Assembly (NCBI RefSeq): GCF_003236365.1
Contig: NZ_POTZ01000012.1
Location: forward strand, 1-36,365
Source of the DNA: Streptomyces sp. NTH33
GTDB taxonomy: Bacteria; Actinomycetota; Actinomycetes; Streptomycetales; Streptomycetaceae
Direction of reading: 5' to 3'
DNA length: 36,365 nucleotides
Shown one piece after another: positions 7,583-16,287 of this stretch. Position 1 is the first letter of the stretch; each line of letters starts with the position of its first letter. A program made the translations under genes and the position numbers. A model generated the notes under the pieces. That model saw only the letters and a program-made list of their open reading frames with translations, was not told where the DNA came from and searched no databases.

Positions 7583-8866
7583 ATGACGCAGTCGCTTCCA
7601 GGGCAGCGGCCTGCCCGCGAGGGGGCGTTCACGGGGAGCCGGCCGCTTCCGGTCGTGGTGATCGGCGCCGGGCCGTACGGACTGTCGGTCGCCGCGCACC
7701 TGCGGGGCGCGGGGGTCCCGGTGCGGGTGTTCGGGGAGGTCATGGGCAGCTGGCGGCACGCCATGGCGACCGGGATGTTCCTGAAGTCGACGCCCGACGC
7801 CGTCGACCTGTCCGCGCCGGAGCCCGGCGGGCTGCTGGCGGACTTCCTCCGGGTGCACGGCGAGCCGGAGCTGACCGAGCTGACGCCGATCCCGTGCGAG
7901 GTGTTCGTCCGCTACGGGCAGTGGTTCCAGAAGAGGTACGTCGGTGAGGCGGAGCCGGCGCGGGTGGCGGCCGTCCATCCGGCCCCGTCCGGCCCGGGGT
8001 TCGCCGTACGGCTGGACGACGGCAGCGAACTCACCGCCGGCGCCGTGGTCGTGGCCACCGGCCTGAACGGGCTGGCCCACGTACCCGAGGAGTTGCGGCG
8101 GCTCGCGCCTTTGGGTCCGGGCGCCGGAGCCCTGGTGTCCCACACCAGCCAGCACACCGACCTGTCCCGGTACGCCGGCCGGCGCATCGCCGTGGTCGGC
8201 GGCGGCCAGTCCGCCCTGGAGAGCGCCGCGCTGCTGCACGAGGCCGGCGCCCTGGCGCAGGTGCTGGTCCGGGAGAGAAGCGTGCTGTGGGGGACGACAC
8301 CGGATCCGGCCCGGTCCTGGGCGCGGCGGATCGGCAGGCCCCGTTCGCCCCTGGGCGCCGGCTGGGTCCTGGCCGCGGTCTGCCTGGCTCCCGGTGGAGT
8401 GCGGCGCCTGCCCCCGGCGGCCCGGTTGCTGCTGTTCCGGCGCGCGCTGCGGCCCTCGGGCGGGTGGTGGCTGCGGGACCGGGTCGAGGGCGTCGTACCG
8501 GTGCGCACATTGCACCGTGTCGTGCGGGCCGAGGCGGCCGGGTCCGTCGTACGGCTGACCGTCGCCGGGCCGGGCGGCCGTACGGAGGTCCTCGACGTCG
8601 ACCACGTGCTGGCCGCCACCGGATACCGGCTCGACCTGGACGCCGTCCCCTTCCTGTCACCGGAGATACTCCGTGCGCTGCGGCACGTGCCCGGCTCGAG
8701 GGCGCCGCATCTGAGCCCGGGGTTCGAATCCTCGGTGCCCGGCCTGTACTTCGCCGGATCGCTCGCCGCCCCGATGTTCGGGCCGATGATGCGCTTCGTG
8801 GCCGGCACCGCGTACACCGCGGCCCGCCTCGCCCGGCACGCGGGGCGCCGCGTGGCCGCGCCCTGA
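7583..8866 (+). CDS. FAD/NAD(P)-binding oxidoreductase (flavin monooxygenase-like)
   Basis: A 427-residue flavoprotein. An N-terminal FAD Rossmann motif is seen in VVIGAGPYGLSVAAHL, followed by a substrate or FAD region GSWRHAMATGMFLKS. A second nucleotide-binding loop is VVGGGQSALESAALL, and the late ATGYRLDLDAVPFL motif is typical of flavin-containing and N-hydroxylating monooxygenases. The family uses NAD(P)H and FAD; the substrate cannot be read from sequence. ATG 7583 is chosen because a GGGGGG site lies 5 nt upstream; a TTG at 7547 also opens the frame but lacks support. It stands alone between the 32-bp duplication and a terminator shared with the convergent protease gene. Confidence 0.82.
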   Translation: MTQSLPGQRPAREGAFTGSRPLPVVVIGAGPYGLSVAAHLRGAGVPVRVFGEVMGSWRHAMATGMFLKSTPDAVDLSAPEPGGLLADFLRVHGEPELTELTPIPCEVFVRYGQWFQKRYVGEAEPARVAAVHPAPSGPGFAVRLDDGSELTAGAVVVATGLNGLAHVPEELRRLAPLGPGAGALVSHTSQHTDLSRYAGRRIAVVGGGQSALESAALLHEAGALAQVLVRERSVLWGTTPDPARSWARRIGRPRSPLGAGWVLAAVCLAPGGVRRLPPAARLLLFRRALRPSGGWWLRDRVEGVVPVRTLHRVVRAEAAGSVVRLTVAGPGGRTEVLDVDHVLAATGYRLDLDAVPFLSPEILRALRHVPGSRAPHLSPGFESSVPGLYFAGSLAAPMFGPMMRFVAGTAYTAARLARHAGRRVAAP

Positions 8867-8889
8867 CCGCGTACGCCGCCCGTGCACAA

Positions 8890-8921
8890 GGGGGTTCCGG
8901 CCGGGGCCGGCCGGAACCCCC
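8890..8921. terminator. Bidirectional terminator, 13-bp stem
   Basis: 8890-8902 pairs exactly with 8909-8921 around a 6-nt loop. It lies between the convergent oxidoreductase and protease stop codons. Confidence 0.8.
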
Positions 8922-8933
8922 GGGGCCGGCGGG

Positions 8934-10085
8934 TCAGGCCGTGTGCAGGGTCAGGCCGTAGCGGTTGAGGATCTCGTTGACCGGCTGGAACCAGGTCTCG
9001 CCGCCGCCGGAGCAGTTGCCCCAGCCTCCGGAGGTGACGCCCTGGGCCTGGTCACCGCTGATGAAGGAGCCGCCGGAGTCGCCCGGTTCGGCGCAGACAC
9101 TGGTCTTCGTCAGCTGGTGCACCGCGCCCTGGCTGTAGTTGACCGTCTCGTTCTTCGCCAGCACGGTGCCGCAGTGCCAGTGCGTCGTCGAGCCGGAGCG
9201 GCAGACCGAGGCGCCCACGGGTGCCTCCGCGGAGCCGCGTACCAGCTGGTCCGGGACGGCGCCCCAGCCGAGGACCACCGGGACCGTCCACCAGCCGCTG
9301 CCGACGCCGACCCAGGCGTAGTCGTCGCCGGGGAACGAGGAGCCCTGGAAGGTGCCGATGTAGGAGCCGTCCCAGCCGCTCACCCCCGCGCCGGGCCGCC
9401 CGCAGTGCCCGGCGGTGACGAAGCCGCCGTACACCGAGAAGCCTATGGAGCAGCGGGCGTTGCCGGTGTAGTACGGGTCGCCGCCGACCGTGCCGGCCGC
9501 GAAGGTCCGCGGCGCCGAGGAGACCGTGCGGACGGTGACCGGGCCGGTCTCACGGGCCCGGGCGAGGAAGCGCTGGACATCGTTGTCGGAGCGCTCGGCG
9601 CGGACGACGTCCACGACCACCGTGTTGGCGGCCGGGTCGACCCGCCAGGCGCTCACGCCTCCGGGCGCGGGGGAGCGGTCCAGGCGTGCCTTGGCCGCGT
9701 CGAGCTGCCGTGCGCTGTGCTCGACGGTGCGGACGGCGGCGCCGGTGGACCGCACGGCGCGCAGGGTCGAGGCGGGGGCGTCGGAGGTGACGGCCACGGT
9801 GAGCCGTCCGGTCCCGGCGTCGAACCACGAGCCGCCCCAGGCGGATCCCGCGGCCTTCCGGGCCTTCGGTTCCACGGTCGTGGCGGTGCGTTCCGCCGCC
9901 AGCCGGGCCTGAGCCCGGGGCGCGGAGAGCCCCAGGTCCCGCTGCATCGCCCGCAGCAGCCCGGGAGAGGCGGAGGGTGCGGTGGCGGAGGTGGCCGCTG
10001 TGGCCGGCAGGGTGCCCGCCGCGGCCCAGCCGCCGAGCAGTACGAGCGCGGCCACGGCGACGCGGAGAAGTCGGGTGCGTCTCAC
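8934..10085 (-). CDS. Secreted streptogrisin/alpha-lytic type S1 serine protease
   Basis: A 383-residue preproprotease. A Sec signal (1 to about 31, ending ATA/A) is followed by a propeptide of about 160 residues and a mature chymotrypsin-fold domain beginning near 195-200. The triad is H227 (TAGHC), D254 or D255 (PGDDYAWV) and S337 (GDSGGS). Six cysteines (212, 228, 295, 305, 331, 358) fit the family's three disulfides. The long propeptide acts as a folding chaperone in alpha-lytic protease and streptogrisins. The start is GTG 10085 with GAAGGG 8 nt upstream. A LacI-type palindrome lies 53 bp upstream of the start. Specificity is uncertain; a P1 preference cannot be read with confidence. Confidence 0.92.
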   Translation of the reverse strand: MRRTRLLRVAVAALVLLGGWAAAGTLPATAATSATAPSASPGLLRAMQRDLGLSAPRAQARLAAERTATTVEPKARKAAGSAWGGSWFDAGTGRLTVAVTSDAPASTLRAVRSTGAAVRTVEHSARQLDAAKARLDRSPAPGGVSAWRVDPAANTVVVDVVRAERSDNDVQRFLARARETGPVTVRTVSSAPRTFAAGTVGGDPYYTGNARCSIGFSVYGGFVTAGHCGRPGAGVSGWDGSYIGTFQGSSFPGDDYAWVGVGSGWWTVPVVLGWGAVPDQLVRGSAEAPVGASVCRSGSTTHWHCGTVLAKNETVNYSQGAVHQLTKTSVCAEPGDSGGSFISGDQAQGVTSGGWGNCSGGGETWFQPVNEILNRYGLTLHTA

Positions 10086-10137
10086 AGGAGGTGCCCTTCG
10101 TCGTTCCAGACAAGGTGGGGGTGGAACAACCGCGACC

Positions 10138-10151
10138 TGAGAGCGCTCTCA
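10138..10151. promoter_or_regulatory. Perfect 14-bp palindrome, LacI-family operator-like
   Basis: TGAGAGCGCTCTCA is a perfect palindrome with the central GAGCGCTC core of LacI-family sites such as the CebR box (TGGGAGCGCTCCCA) of Streptomyces. It lies 53 bp upstream of the protease start. No LacI gene is present in the window. Confidence 0.55.
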
Positions 10152-10241
10152 TCCGGTTCGGGGAGCAGCTTAGCCAGGCTGGATAGTCAGGTCCATGCCA
10201 ATGTGGAAATTTCTTGCCGGGTGAAACGGTGACGGTATCTG

Positions 10242-10256
10242 CCTAATATGATTAGG
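10242..10256. promoter_or_regulatory. Probable TetR operator CCTAAT-N3-ATTAGG
   Basis: Perfect 6-bp inverted repeat (10242-10247 and 10251-10256) with a 3-bp centre, AT-rich in a GC-rich setting, 49 bp before the TetR start. Autoregulation by the neighbouring TetR protein is inferred. Confidence 0.6.
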
Positions 10257-10305
10257 TAACTTTTGAATGGTTTCAGGGCTGCGGGGGCTCACGGAGGGAG
10301 ACGGC

Positions 10306-10875
10306 GTGGCGCGAGCGGGGCTGACCACCGAACGCCTGGTCAGGGCCGGGGCGGAGCTGGCCGACGAGGTCGGCTTCGACCAGGTGACCGTCTCGGCACT
10401 CGCCAGACGGTTCGACGTCAAGGTCGCGAGTCTGTACTCGCACCTGAAGAGCTCCCAGGACCTCCGGACCAGGATCGCCCTGCTCGCCCTGGAGGAACTC
10501 GCCGACCGGGCCGCCGACGCGCTGGCCGGACGGGCCGGCCGGGACGCCCTGATCGCCTTCGCCGACGTCTACCGCGACTACGCCCGCGAACACCCCGGCC
10601 GCTACGCCGCGGCGCGGCTCCGGCTCGACCCCGAGACGGCGGCCGCGAGCGCCGGGGGCAGACACGCGCAGATGACCCGCGCGATCCTGCGCGGCTACGA
10701 CCTGACCGAGCCGGACCGGACGCACGCCGTCCGCCTGCTGGGCAGCGTCTTCCACGGCTACGTCAGCCTCGAACTGGCCGACGGCTTCAGCTACAGCGCC
10801 CCCGACCCGCAGGAGACCTGGGCGTGGATCCTCGACCGCCTCGACACGATGCTGCGCGACTGGCCCCCGGCCTGA
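10306..10875 (+). CDS. TetR-family regulator with WHG-type C-terminal domain
   Basis: A 189-residue repressor. An N-terminal HTH region (RLVRAGAELADEVGFDQVTVSALARRFDVK...) has the TetR pattern, with recognition helix VASLYSHLK. The C-terminal part contains LGSVFHGYVSLELADGF, typical of the TetR-like WHG domain. GTG 10306 has GGAGGGAG 5 nt upstream; the in-frame ATG at 10267 has no ribosome site. The gene lies 62 bp upstream of the SGNH hydrolase gene on the same strand, so the hydrolase is the most likely regulated target together with the regulator itself. The ligand is unknown. Confidence 0.88.
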   Translation: MARAGLTTERLVRAGAELADEVGFDQVTVSALARRFDVKVASLYSHLKSSQDLRTRIALLALEELADRAADALAGRAGRDALIAFADVYRDYAREHPGRYAAARLRLDPETAAASAGGRHAQMTRAILRGYDLTEPDRTHAVRLLGSVFHGYVSLELADGFSYSAPDPQETWAWILDRLDTMLRDWPPA

Positions 10876-10937
10876 ACCCGCAGGACCGGCGGGAGCGGCC
10901 GGACGGACCCCAGCACCCCCATCGACCGACTGAGAGC

Positions 10938-12147
10938 ATGAACACCGAGCACGACTGGATCACCACGCCCCTCACCGCCGGCCTCCTGCGCGGCGCCCTC
11001 GACCTGGAGCACACCGCTCACGGCCTCCTGCCGCACCGGCTGCCCGCCCGGGCCCGCGCCCAGTGCGCCGACGCGCAGCTCGCCATGGCGGAGTCCCAGC
11101 CCTCCGGTGTACGGCTGGCCTTCCGCACCCGGGCCACCGCCGTCGAGCTGGACACCCTGCCCACCAAGCGCCGCTACACCGGCGCCCCGCCCCGCCCGGA
11201 CGGGGTGTACGACCTGCTCGTCGACGGACGCCCGGCCGGCCGGGGCAGTGTGGCGGGCGGCAACACCCTGACCGTCGACATGGCCACCGGCGCCACCGAG
11301 CACCGGCCCGGCCCGGTGGGCACCCTCCGCTTCACCGGTCTGCCCGGCACCGTCAAGGACGTCGAGATCTGGCTCCCGCACAACGAGACCACCGACCACC
11401 GAACTCGTCGCCCTGCGCACCGACGCCCCCGTCGAGCCCGTACCGGACCGGGGCCGCAGGGTGTGGCTGCACCACGGCAGTTCGATCAGCCACGGCTCCG
11501 ACGCGGCGAGCCCGGCCACCACCTGGCCCGCCCTGGCCGCCTCCCTGGCCGGCGTGGACCTGATCAACCTGGGACTGGGCGGCAGCGCCCTGCTCGACCC
11601 GTTCACCGCCCGCGCCGTGCGCGACACTCCCGCCGACCTGATCAGCCTCAAGATCGGCATCAACCTGGTCAACACCGACCTGATGCGCCTGCGCGCCTTC
11701 ACGCCCGCGGTCCACGGCTTCCTGGACACCATCCGCGAGGGCCGGCCCACCACGCCTCTCCTGGTCGTCTCGCCCCTGCACTGCCCCATCCACGAGGACA
11801 CACCCGGCCCCAGCGTGCCGGGCCTCACCGCCCTCGGCGCCGGGCGGCTGCGGTTCAGGGCCGCGGGCGACCCCGCGGACCGGGCGAGCGGCAGGCTGAC
11901 CCTCGCCGTCGTCCGGGACGAGCTGGCCCGGATCGTCCGGCAGCGCGCGGTCGATGACCCCCACCTGCACCACCTCGACGGCCGCGACCTCTACGGCGAG
12001 GCCGACTACGCCGAGCTGCCGCTGCCGGACGAACTGCACCCGGACGCCGGGACCCACCGCCGTATCGGCGAACGCTTCGCCGCCCTGGCCTTCGCGGCCC
12101 GGGGCCCTTTCGGCGCCGGGCGGCCCCCGAGGAAGGGTTCCCGCTGA
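10938..12147 (+). pseudogene. SGNH/GDSL hydrolase gene split by a 7-bp duplication
   Basis: The N-terminal half (from MNTEHDWITTPL at 10938) is an all-beta SGNH-accessory type region. The C-terminal half (11461-12147) is an SGNH hydrolase with the Ser block HHGSSISHG, the Gly block LGLGGSAL and the Asp/His block PDELHPD. The halves are in different frames. At 11387-11400 GACCACC occurs twice in tandem; removing one copy joins NETTELVALRTDAP to VWLHHGSSISHG and gives one protein of 400 residues. As written, translation continues out of frame to 11957 (339 residues) and the catalytic half is lost. It is probably a recent inactivation, a slippage variant or an assembly error. Intact homologues would be carbohydrate or lipid esterases; the substrate is unknown. 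Confidence 0.85.
11387..11400 (+). repeat. 7-bp tandem duplication causing frameshift
   Basis: GACCACC GACCACC, followed by GAACTC. Loss of one unit restores the reading frame of the SGNH hydrolase exactly. Confidence 0.9.
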
Positions 12148-12202
12148 TCGATCAGGCACCCAAGTCGTGACGATTCAGTGAGGTTGATGCTAGAAAGGCC
12201 GG

Positions 12203-14893
12203 ATGGTTGACCGTTTCACCCGCCTTCGGCGCATATCGTGGCGCTCGCTGGCGGGAAAGAGCCCGCGAAGTGTCGCCGGACAGGTGTTCGTTCTGCAGGT
12301 GGCGCTGGTGGTGCTGCTGGTGGCCTCCGCCGTCTTCGCCCTGATGCTGCAGTCGCAGCGGGACACCGACGACGAGGCCAGGCGCCGTTCCCTCGCCGTC
12401 GCGCAGACCTTCGCGCACTCCCCGGGCGTCCTGACCGCGCTGCGGACGCCCGCCCCGTCGAAAGTGCTCCAGCCGCTCACCGAGGCGGGGCGCGCGTCGG
12501 CGGGGGTCGACTTCATCGTCGTCATGGACACCAAGGGCATCCGCTACACCCACCCCCTGCCCGACCGCATCGGCAAACGCTTCGTCGGCGCCATCGGGCC
12601 GTCGCTCGCCGGAAGGGTCCACACCGAAAGCGTCGACGGACCGCTCGGCCAGGAGGTCCAGGCCACCGTTCCCGTCAGGGACACCGGCGGGCGTGTGGTC
12701 GCCCTGGTCTCCGCCGGGATGAAGGTCAAGAACGTGACCAGCCAGGTGGACCGGCAGATACCGGTCATCCTGGCCGGCGGGGCGGCGGCACTCGGCCTGG
12801 CCACCGGGGTGACGGCACTGGTGAGCAGGCGGCTGCGCCGGCAGACCCGCAGCCTCGCGCCGGACGAGATGAGCCGCATGTACGACCACCACGACGCGGT
12901 GCTGCACTCCGTGCGCGAAGGCGTGCTCATCATCGGTGACGACGGACGGCTGCTGCTGGCGAACGACGAGGCCAGGCGGCTGCTGGACCTGCCGCCGGAC
13001 GCCGAGGGCAGGCCGGTGACGCAACTGCCGGGGCTGGCGTCCGAAACGGTCGGACTGCTCACCTCCGGGAGGATGGCCACCGACGAGGTGCACCTCGCCG
13101 GAGCCCGCCTGCTGGCGGTCAACCAGCGGCCCACGGACCGCGACGGCGGCCCCAAGGGCACGGTGGTGACACTGCGCGACTCCACCGAACTGCAGGCCCT
13201 CTCCGGCCGGGCCGAGGTCGCCCGGGAGCGGCTCGAACTGCTCTACGACGCCGGACTGGCCATCGGCACCACCCTCGACGCGGCCCGCACCGCCGACGAG
13301 CTCGCCCAGGTCGCCGTCCCCCGCTTCGCCGACTTCGTCTCCGTGGACCTCGCCGATGCCGTCCTGCGCGGCGAGGAGCCGGCCACCACGGCGACCGGCA
13401 TGCGCCGCATCGCCGTACGCGGCGTCCAGGACGACCCACCCCTGTACGAGAAGGGCCGGCTGATCGACTTCCTCCCCTCCACGCCCCAGGCGCGCGGCTA
13501 CGGCACCGGACACCTGGAGCTGGTGACGGACCTGTCCTCCGAGTCGGGCTGGCGCGCGCAGGACCCGGAGCGCGCCGCGGCGATCGTCGACTACGGCATC
13601 CACTCGCTCATCTCGGCCCCGATCCAGGCCCGCGGAGTCGTGCTGGGCGTGGCCAACTTCTGGCGCTCCAAGGAGCACGGCCCGTTCGACGAGGAGGAGC
13701 TGTCCCTGGCCGAGGAACTGGTCGCCCGGGCCGCGGTCAGCATCGACAACGCCCGCCGGTACGCCCGTGAGCACGCGCTGGCGGTCACCCTCCAGCGCAG
13801 CCTGCTGCCCCGGGCCCTGCCCGAGCAGAGCGCCCTGGAGGTCGGCTACCGCTACCTGCCCGCCCAGTCGGGCGTCAGCGGCGACTGGTTCGACGTGATC
13901 CCGTTGCCGGGCGGCCGGGTGGCGCTCGTCGTCGGCGACGTGGTCGGGCACGGGCTGCACGCCGCCGCCACGATGGGCCGGCTGCGGACCGCGGTGCACA
14001 ACTTCTCCACACTCGACGTGCCGCCCGACGAGCTGCTGAGCCATCTGGACGACCTGGTCGGCCGGATCGACCAGGACGAGGCCGGTACGGACGCCGCCGC
14101 GGCCGTCGTGGGAGCCACCTGCCTGTACGCGATCTACGACCCCGTGACCCGCCGCTGCACCATGGCACGCGCGGGCCACCTGGCGCCCGCCCTGGTCGCC
14201 CCCGACGGCAGCGCCACCTTCCCCGACCTGCCGCACGGGCCGCCCCTGGGCCTGGGCGGCATGCCCTTCCGGACGGCCGAGCTCGAGCTCGCCGAGGGCA
14301 CCCAGCTCGTCCTCTACACCGACGGCCTCGTCGAGGACCGCAGGCGCGACCTGGACGTGGGCATGGAACTGCTGCGCGAGGCCCTCGCCGGCCACCCCGA
14401 CCGGCCGCCGGAGCAGAGCTGCCGGGCCGTGCTGGACGCGCTGCTGCCGTCGCGGCCCAAGGACGACGTCGCCCTGCTCATCGCCCGGACCCGCGCGCTG
14501 CCGCCCGGCCGGGTCGCCGACTGGGACGTACCGCCCGACCCGGCCGCCGTCGCCGGGATACGCCTCGCCGCCGCCGGCAAGCTCGACGAGTGGGGCCTGT
14601 CCGAGCTCGACTTCAGCATGGAACTCGTCCTGAGCGAACTCGTCACCAACGCCATCCGCCACGGCTGCGCGCCGATCCACGTCCGCCTGATCCACGACCG
14701 CACCCTGATCTGCGAGGTCTCCGACGGCACCAGCACCTCACCGCACCTGCGCTACGCCGCCACGACCGAGGAGGGCGGCCGCGGCTTGTTCCTGGTCTCC
14801 CGGACGACCGAACGCTGGGGCACCCGCTACTCGCCCCAGGGCAAGGTCATCTGGGCGGAATTCCCCCTCCCCAAACCCGCCGCCACCCGCTGA
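12203..14893 (+). CDS. Sensor-PAS-GAF-PP2C(SpoIIE)-HATPase signalling protein
   Basis: An 896-residue membrane signalling protein. Order: TM1 (about 27-49); extracytoplasmic sCache-like sensor (50-182) with VDFIVVMDTKGIRYTHPLPDRIG, as in CitA/DcuS sensors; TM2 (187-207); PAS (230-330); GAF (about 345-520); PP2C/SpoIIE phosphatase (540-765) with metal-binding Asp in GDWFD (560-564), GDVVGHG (578-584), LYTDGLVED (704-712) and DDVALL (754-759); and a C-terminal RsbW-like ATPase (775-890) with ELVLSELVTNAIRHG. It probably dephosphorylates an anti-anti-sigma factor in response to a small extracellular ligand, while the ATPase domain could act as the opposing kinase. No sigma factor is adjacent. 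It starts at ATG 12203 with an AAAGG site. Confidence 0.93.
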   Translation: MVDRFTRLRRISWRSLAGKSPRSVAGQVFVLQVALVVLLVASAVFALMLQSQRDTDDEARRRSLAVAQTFAHSPGVLTALRTPAPSKVLQPLTEAGRASAGVDFIVVMDTKGIRYTHPLPDRIGKRFVGAIGPSLAGRVHTESVDGPLGQEVQATVPVRDTGGRVVALVSAGMKVKNVTSQVDRQIPVILAGGAAALGLATGVTALVSRRLRRQTRSLAPDEMSRMYDHHDAVLHSVREGVLIIGDDGRLLLANDEARRLLDLPPDAEGRPVTQLPGLASETVGLLTSGRMATDEVHLAGARLLAVNQRPTDRDGGPKGTVVTLRDSTELQALSGRAEVARERLELLYDAGLAIGTTLDAARTADELAQVAVPRFADFVSVDLADAVLRGEEPATTATGMRRIAVRGVQDDPPLYEKGRLIDFLPSTPQARGYGTGHLELVTDLSSESGWRAQDPERAAAIVDYGIHSLISAPIQARGVVLGVANFWRSKEHGPFDEEELSLAEELVARAAVSIDNARRYAREHALAVTLQRSLLPRALPEQSALEVGYRYLPAQSGVSGDWFDVIPLPGGRVALVVGDVVGHGLHAAATMGRLRTAVHNFSTLDVPPDELLSHLDDLVGRIDQDEAGTDAAAAVVGATCLYAIYDPVTRRCTMARAGHLAPALVAPDGSATFPDLPHGPPLGLGGMPFRTAELELAEGTQLVLYTDGLVEDRRRDLDVGMELLREALAGHPDRPPEQSCRAVLDALLPSRPKDDVALLIARTRALPPGRVADWDVPPDPAAVAGIRLAAAGKLDEWGLSELDFSMELVLSELVTNAIRHGCAPIHVRLIHDRTLICEVSDGTSTSPHLRYAATTEEGGRGLFLVSRTTERWGTRYSPQGKVIWAEFPLPKPAATR

Positions 14894-14935
14894 CCGGACA
14901 CGGCCGGCGCGCGTACCGCGTGCCGTGCGCACATG

Positions 14936-14980
14936 GCGACGGCCCGGTTTCGGCCCTTGCGGGCGGGGCCGGGTCGTTGT
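14936..14980. terminator. Bidirectional terminator between convergent genes
   Basis: A 12-bp stem (14936-14947 with 14969-14980, including G-U pairs) encloses a smaller GCCC/GGGC hairpin. It lies between the phosphatase gene and the aromatic acid transporter gene. Confidence 0.6.
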
Positions 14981-14991
14981 GCCGGGGAGTG

Positions 14992-16248
14992 TCAGGCGGC
15001 GGGCTCGACGGCCTCCGGCTCGGTGTGCCGCGGGCGGCGCGGCAGGGTCAGTACGGCGAGGAAGCCGAGGACCGCGACCGCGGCGAAGAAGTAGAAGCCC
15101 CAGGGGTGGCCGATCCCCGCGGTGACCAGGGCGCCGGTGATGGTCGGGCCGACGATCGAGCCGATCCGGCCGATGCCGGAGGCCGAACCGAGGGCGGTGC
15201 TGCGCACCGGGGCCGGGTAGTAGTGGGTCACGTAGGCGTAGACGAGCACCATGGCGGAGAAGACGAACACGCCGGTGAAGAAGACGACGGTGTTGAGCAT
15301 CAGGTTGCTGCTCATCTTGATGCTCAGGCAGGCCAGCATCAGCACCGACGCCCCGAACCAGCCGAGCGTGGTGCCCTTGATGCCGCGCCGGTCGGCGACG
15401 AAACCGCCGATGACCAGGCCGACGACGCCGCCGACGTTGAGGATGAGGAGCTGGGTGACGGCCGTGGGGACGGGGTAGCCGGCGTCGTTCATCAGCTTGG
15501 GCAGCCAGGTGTTCAGACCGTAGACCAGCAGCAGCCCCATGAAGGACGCGACCCAGATGCCGATGCCGGCGCGCAGGTAGGCCGGCTTGAGCAGCTCGGT
15601 GAGCGGGACCCGCTGGGTGTCGGTCGCCTGCTTGGCCTGGACGAAGGCCTCCGACTCCGGCAGCCGGAACCACTGGACGGCGGCGACGACGAGACCGGCG
15701 GCGCCCGCGACGTAGAACAGCAGGTGCCAGTTGCCGGTGAACTGCAGCGCCAGCAGCGAGGTGATCACGGCGCCGGTGTGGTAGCCGGTCATCGTCAGGG
15801 TGCTGGCCCGGGCGCGGCGGCTGGCCGGCATGTGCTCGGCCATCATCGTGAGCGACACCGGCATGCAGGCGCCCAGGCCGAGGCCGGCGACGAGGCGGAG
15901 GACGGCGAACATCGTCACGGAACCGGCCAGCGGGATCAGGAAGGTGAAGACGGAGAACAGCACCACCGACCCGATGAGCAGCCGCCGCCGGCCCAGCCGG
16001 TCGGCCAGCGGGCCGACGCACACGGCACCGATGGCCACGCCGACGAGCGACAGCGTCGCGATCGTCGTCGCGTCACCCGCGGTCATGCCGAGGTGCTGGG
16101 TGTCGATCAGGGTCGGGATGAGGGCGCCGAGGACGACGAGGTCGTAGCCCTCGAGCATGACGGTGATCCAGCACAGGGCCACGGTCCAGGCGCCGTGCCC
16201 GGCGGTGGCGGTCCGCGCCGGCGCGCCGGACGAGAGGGTGGATGTCAT
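14992..16248 (-). CDS. Aromatic acid:H+ symporter (AAHS-type MFS)
   Basis: A 418-residue MFS transporter with about 12 membrane segments. VMLEGYDLVVLGALIP in TM1 and the loop GPLADRLGRRRLL are hallmarks of the AAHS family (PcaK, BenK, MhpT), in which the Asp of GYD is needed for uptake. It is the last gene of the decarboxylase - dehydrogenase - transporter operon, 39 bp after the dehydrogenase. From context the cargo is benzoylformate, mandelate, benzoate or a related aromatic acid; this is inferred. The start is ATG 16248. Confidence 0.88.
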   Translation of the reverse strand: MTSTLSSGAPARTATAGHGAWTVALCWITVMLEGYDLVVLGALIPTLIDTQHLGMTAGDATTIATLSLVGVAIGAVCVGPLADRLGRRRLLIGSVVLFSVFTFLIPLAGSVTMFAVLRLVAGLGLGACMPVSLTMMAEHMPASRRARASTLTMTGYHTGAVITSLLALQFTGNWHLLFYVAGAAGLVVAAVQWFRLPESEAFVQAKQATDTQRVPLTELLKPAYLRAGIGIWVASFMGLLLVYGLNTWLPKLMNDAGYPVPTAVTQLLILNVGGVVGLVIGGFVADRRGIKGTTLGWFGASVLMLACLSIKMSSNLMLNTVVFFTGVFVFSAMVLVYAYVTHYYPAPVRSTALGSASGIGRIGSIVGPTITGALVTAGIGHPWGFYFFAAVAVLGFLAVLTLPRRPRHTEPEAVEPAA

Positions 16249-16287
16249 CGGGAGGTTCCCCCTGGGGACGGGAGTGGGCGGGCGGGG

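Noticed and set aside
12152..14695. An 847-codon minus-strand open frame
   Set aside because: It is antisense to the SpoIIE-type phosphatase gene, whose domains are fully intact; the shadow protein has no motif.
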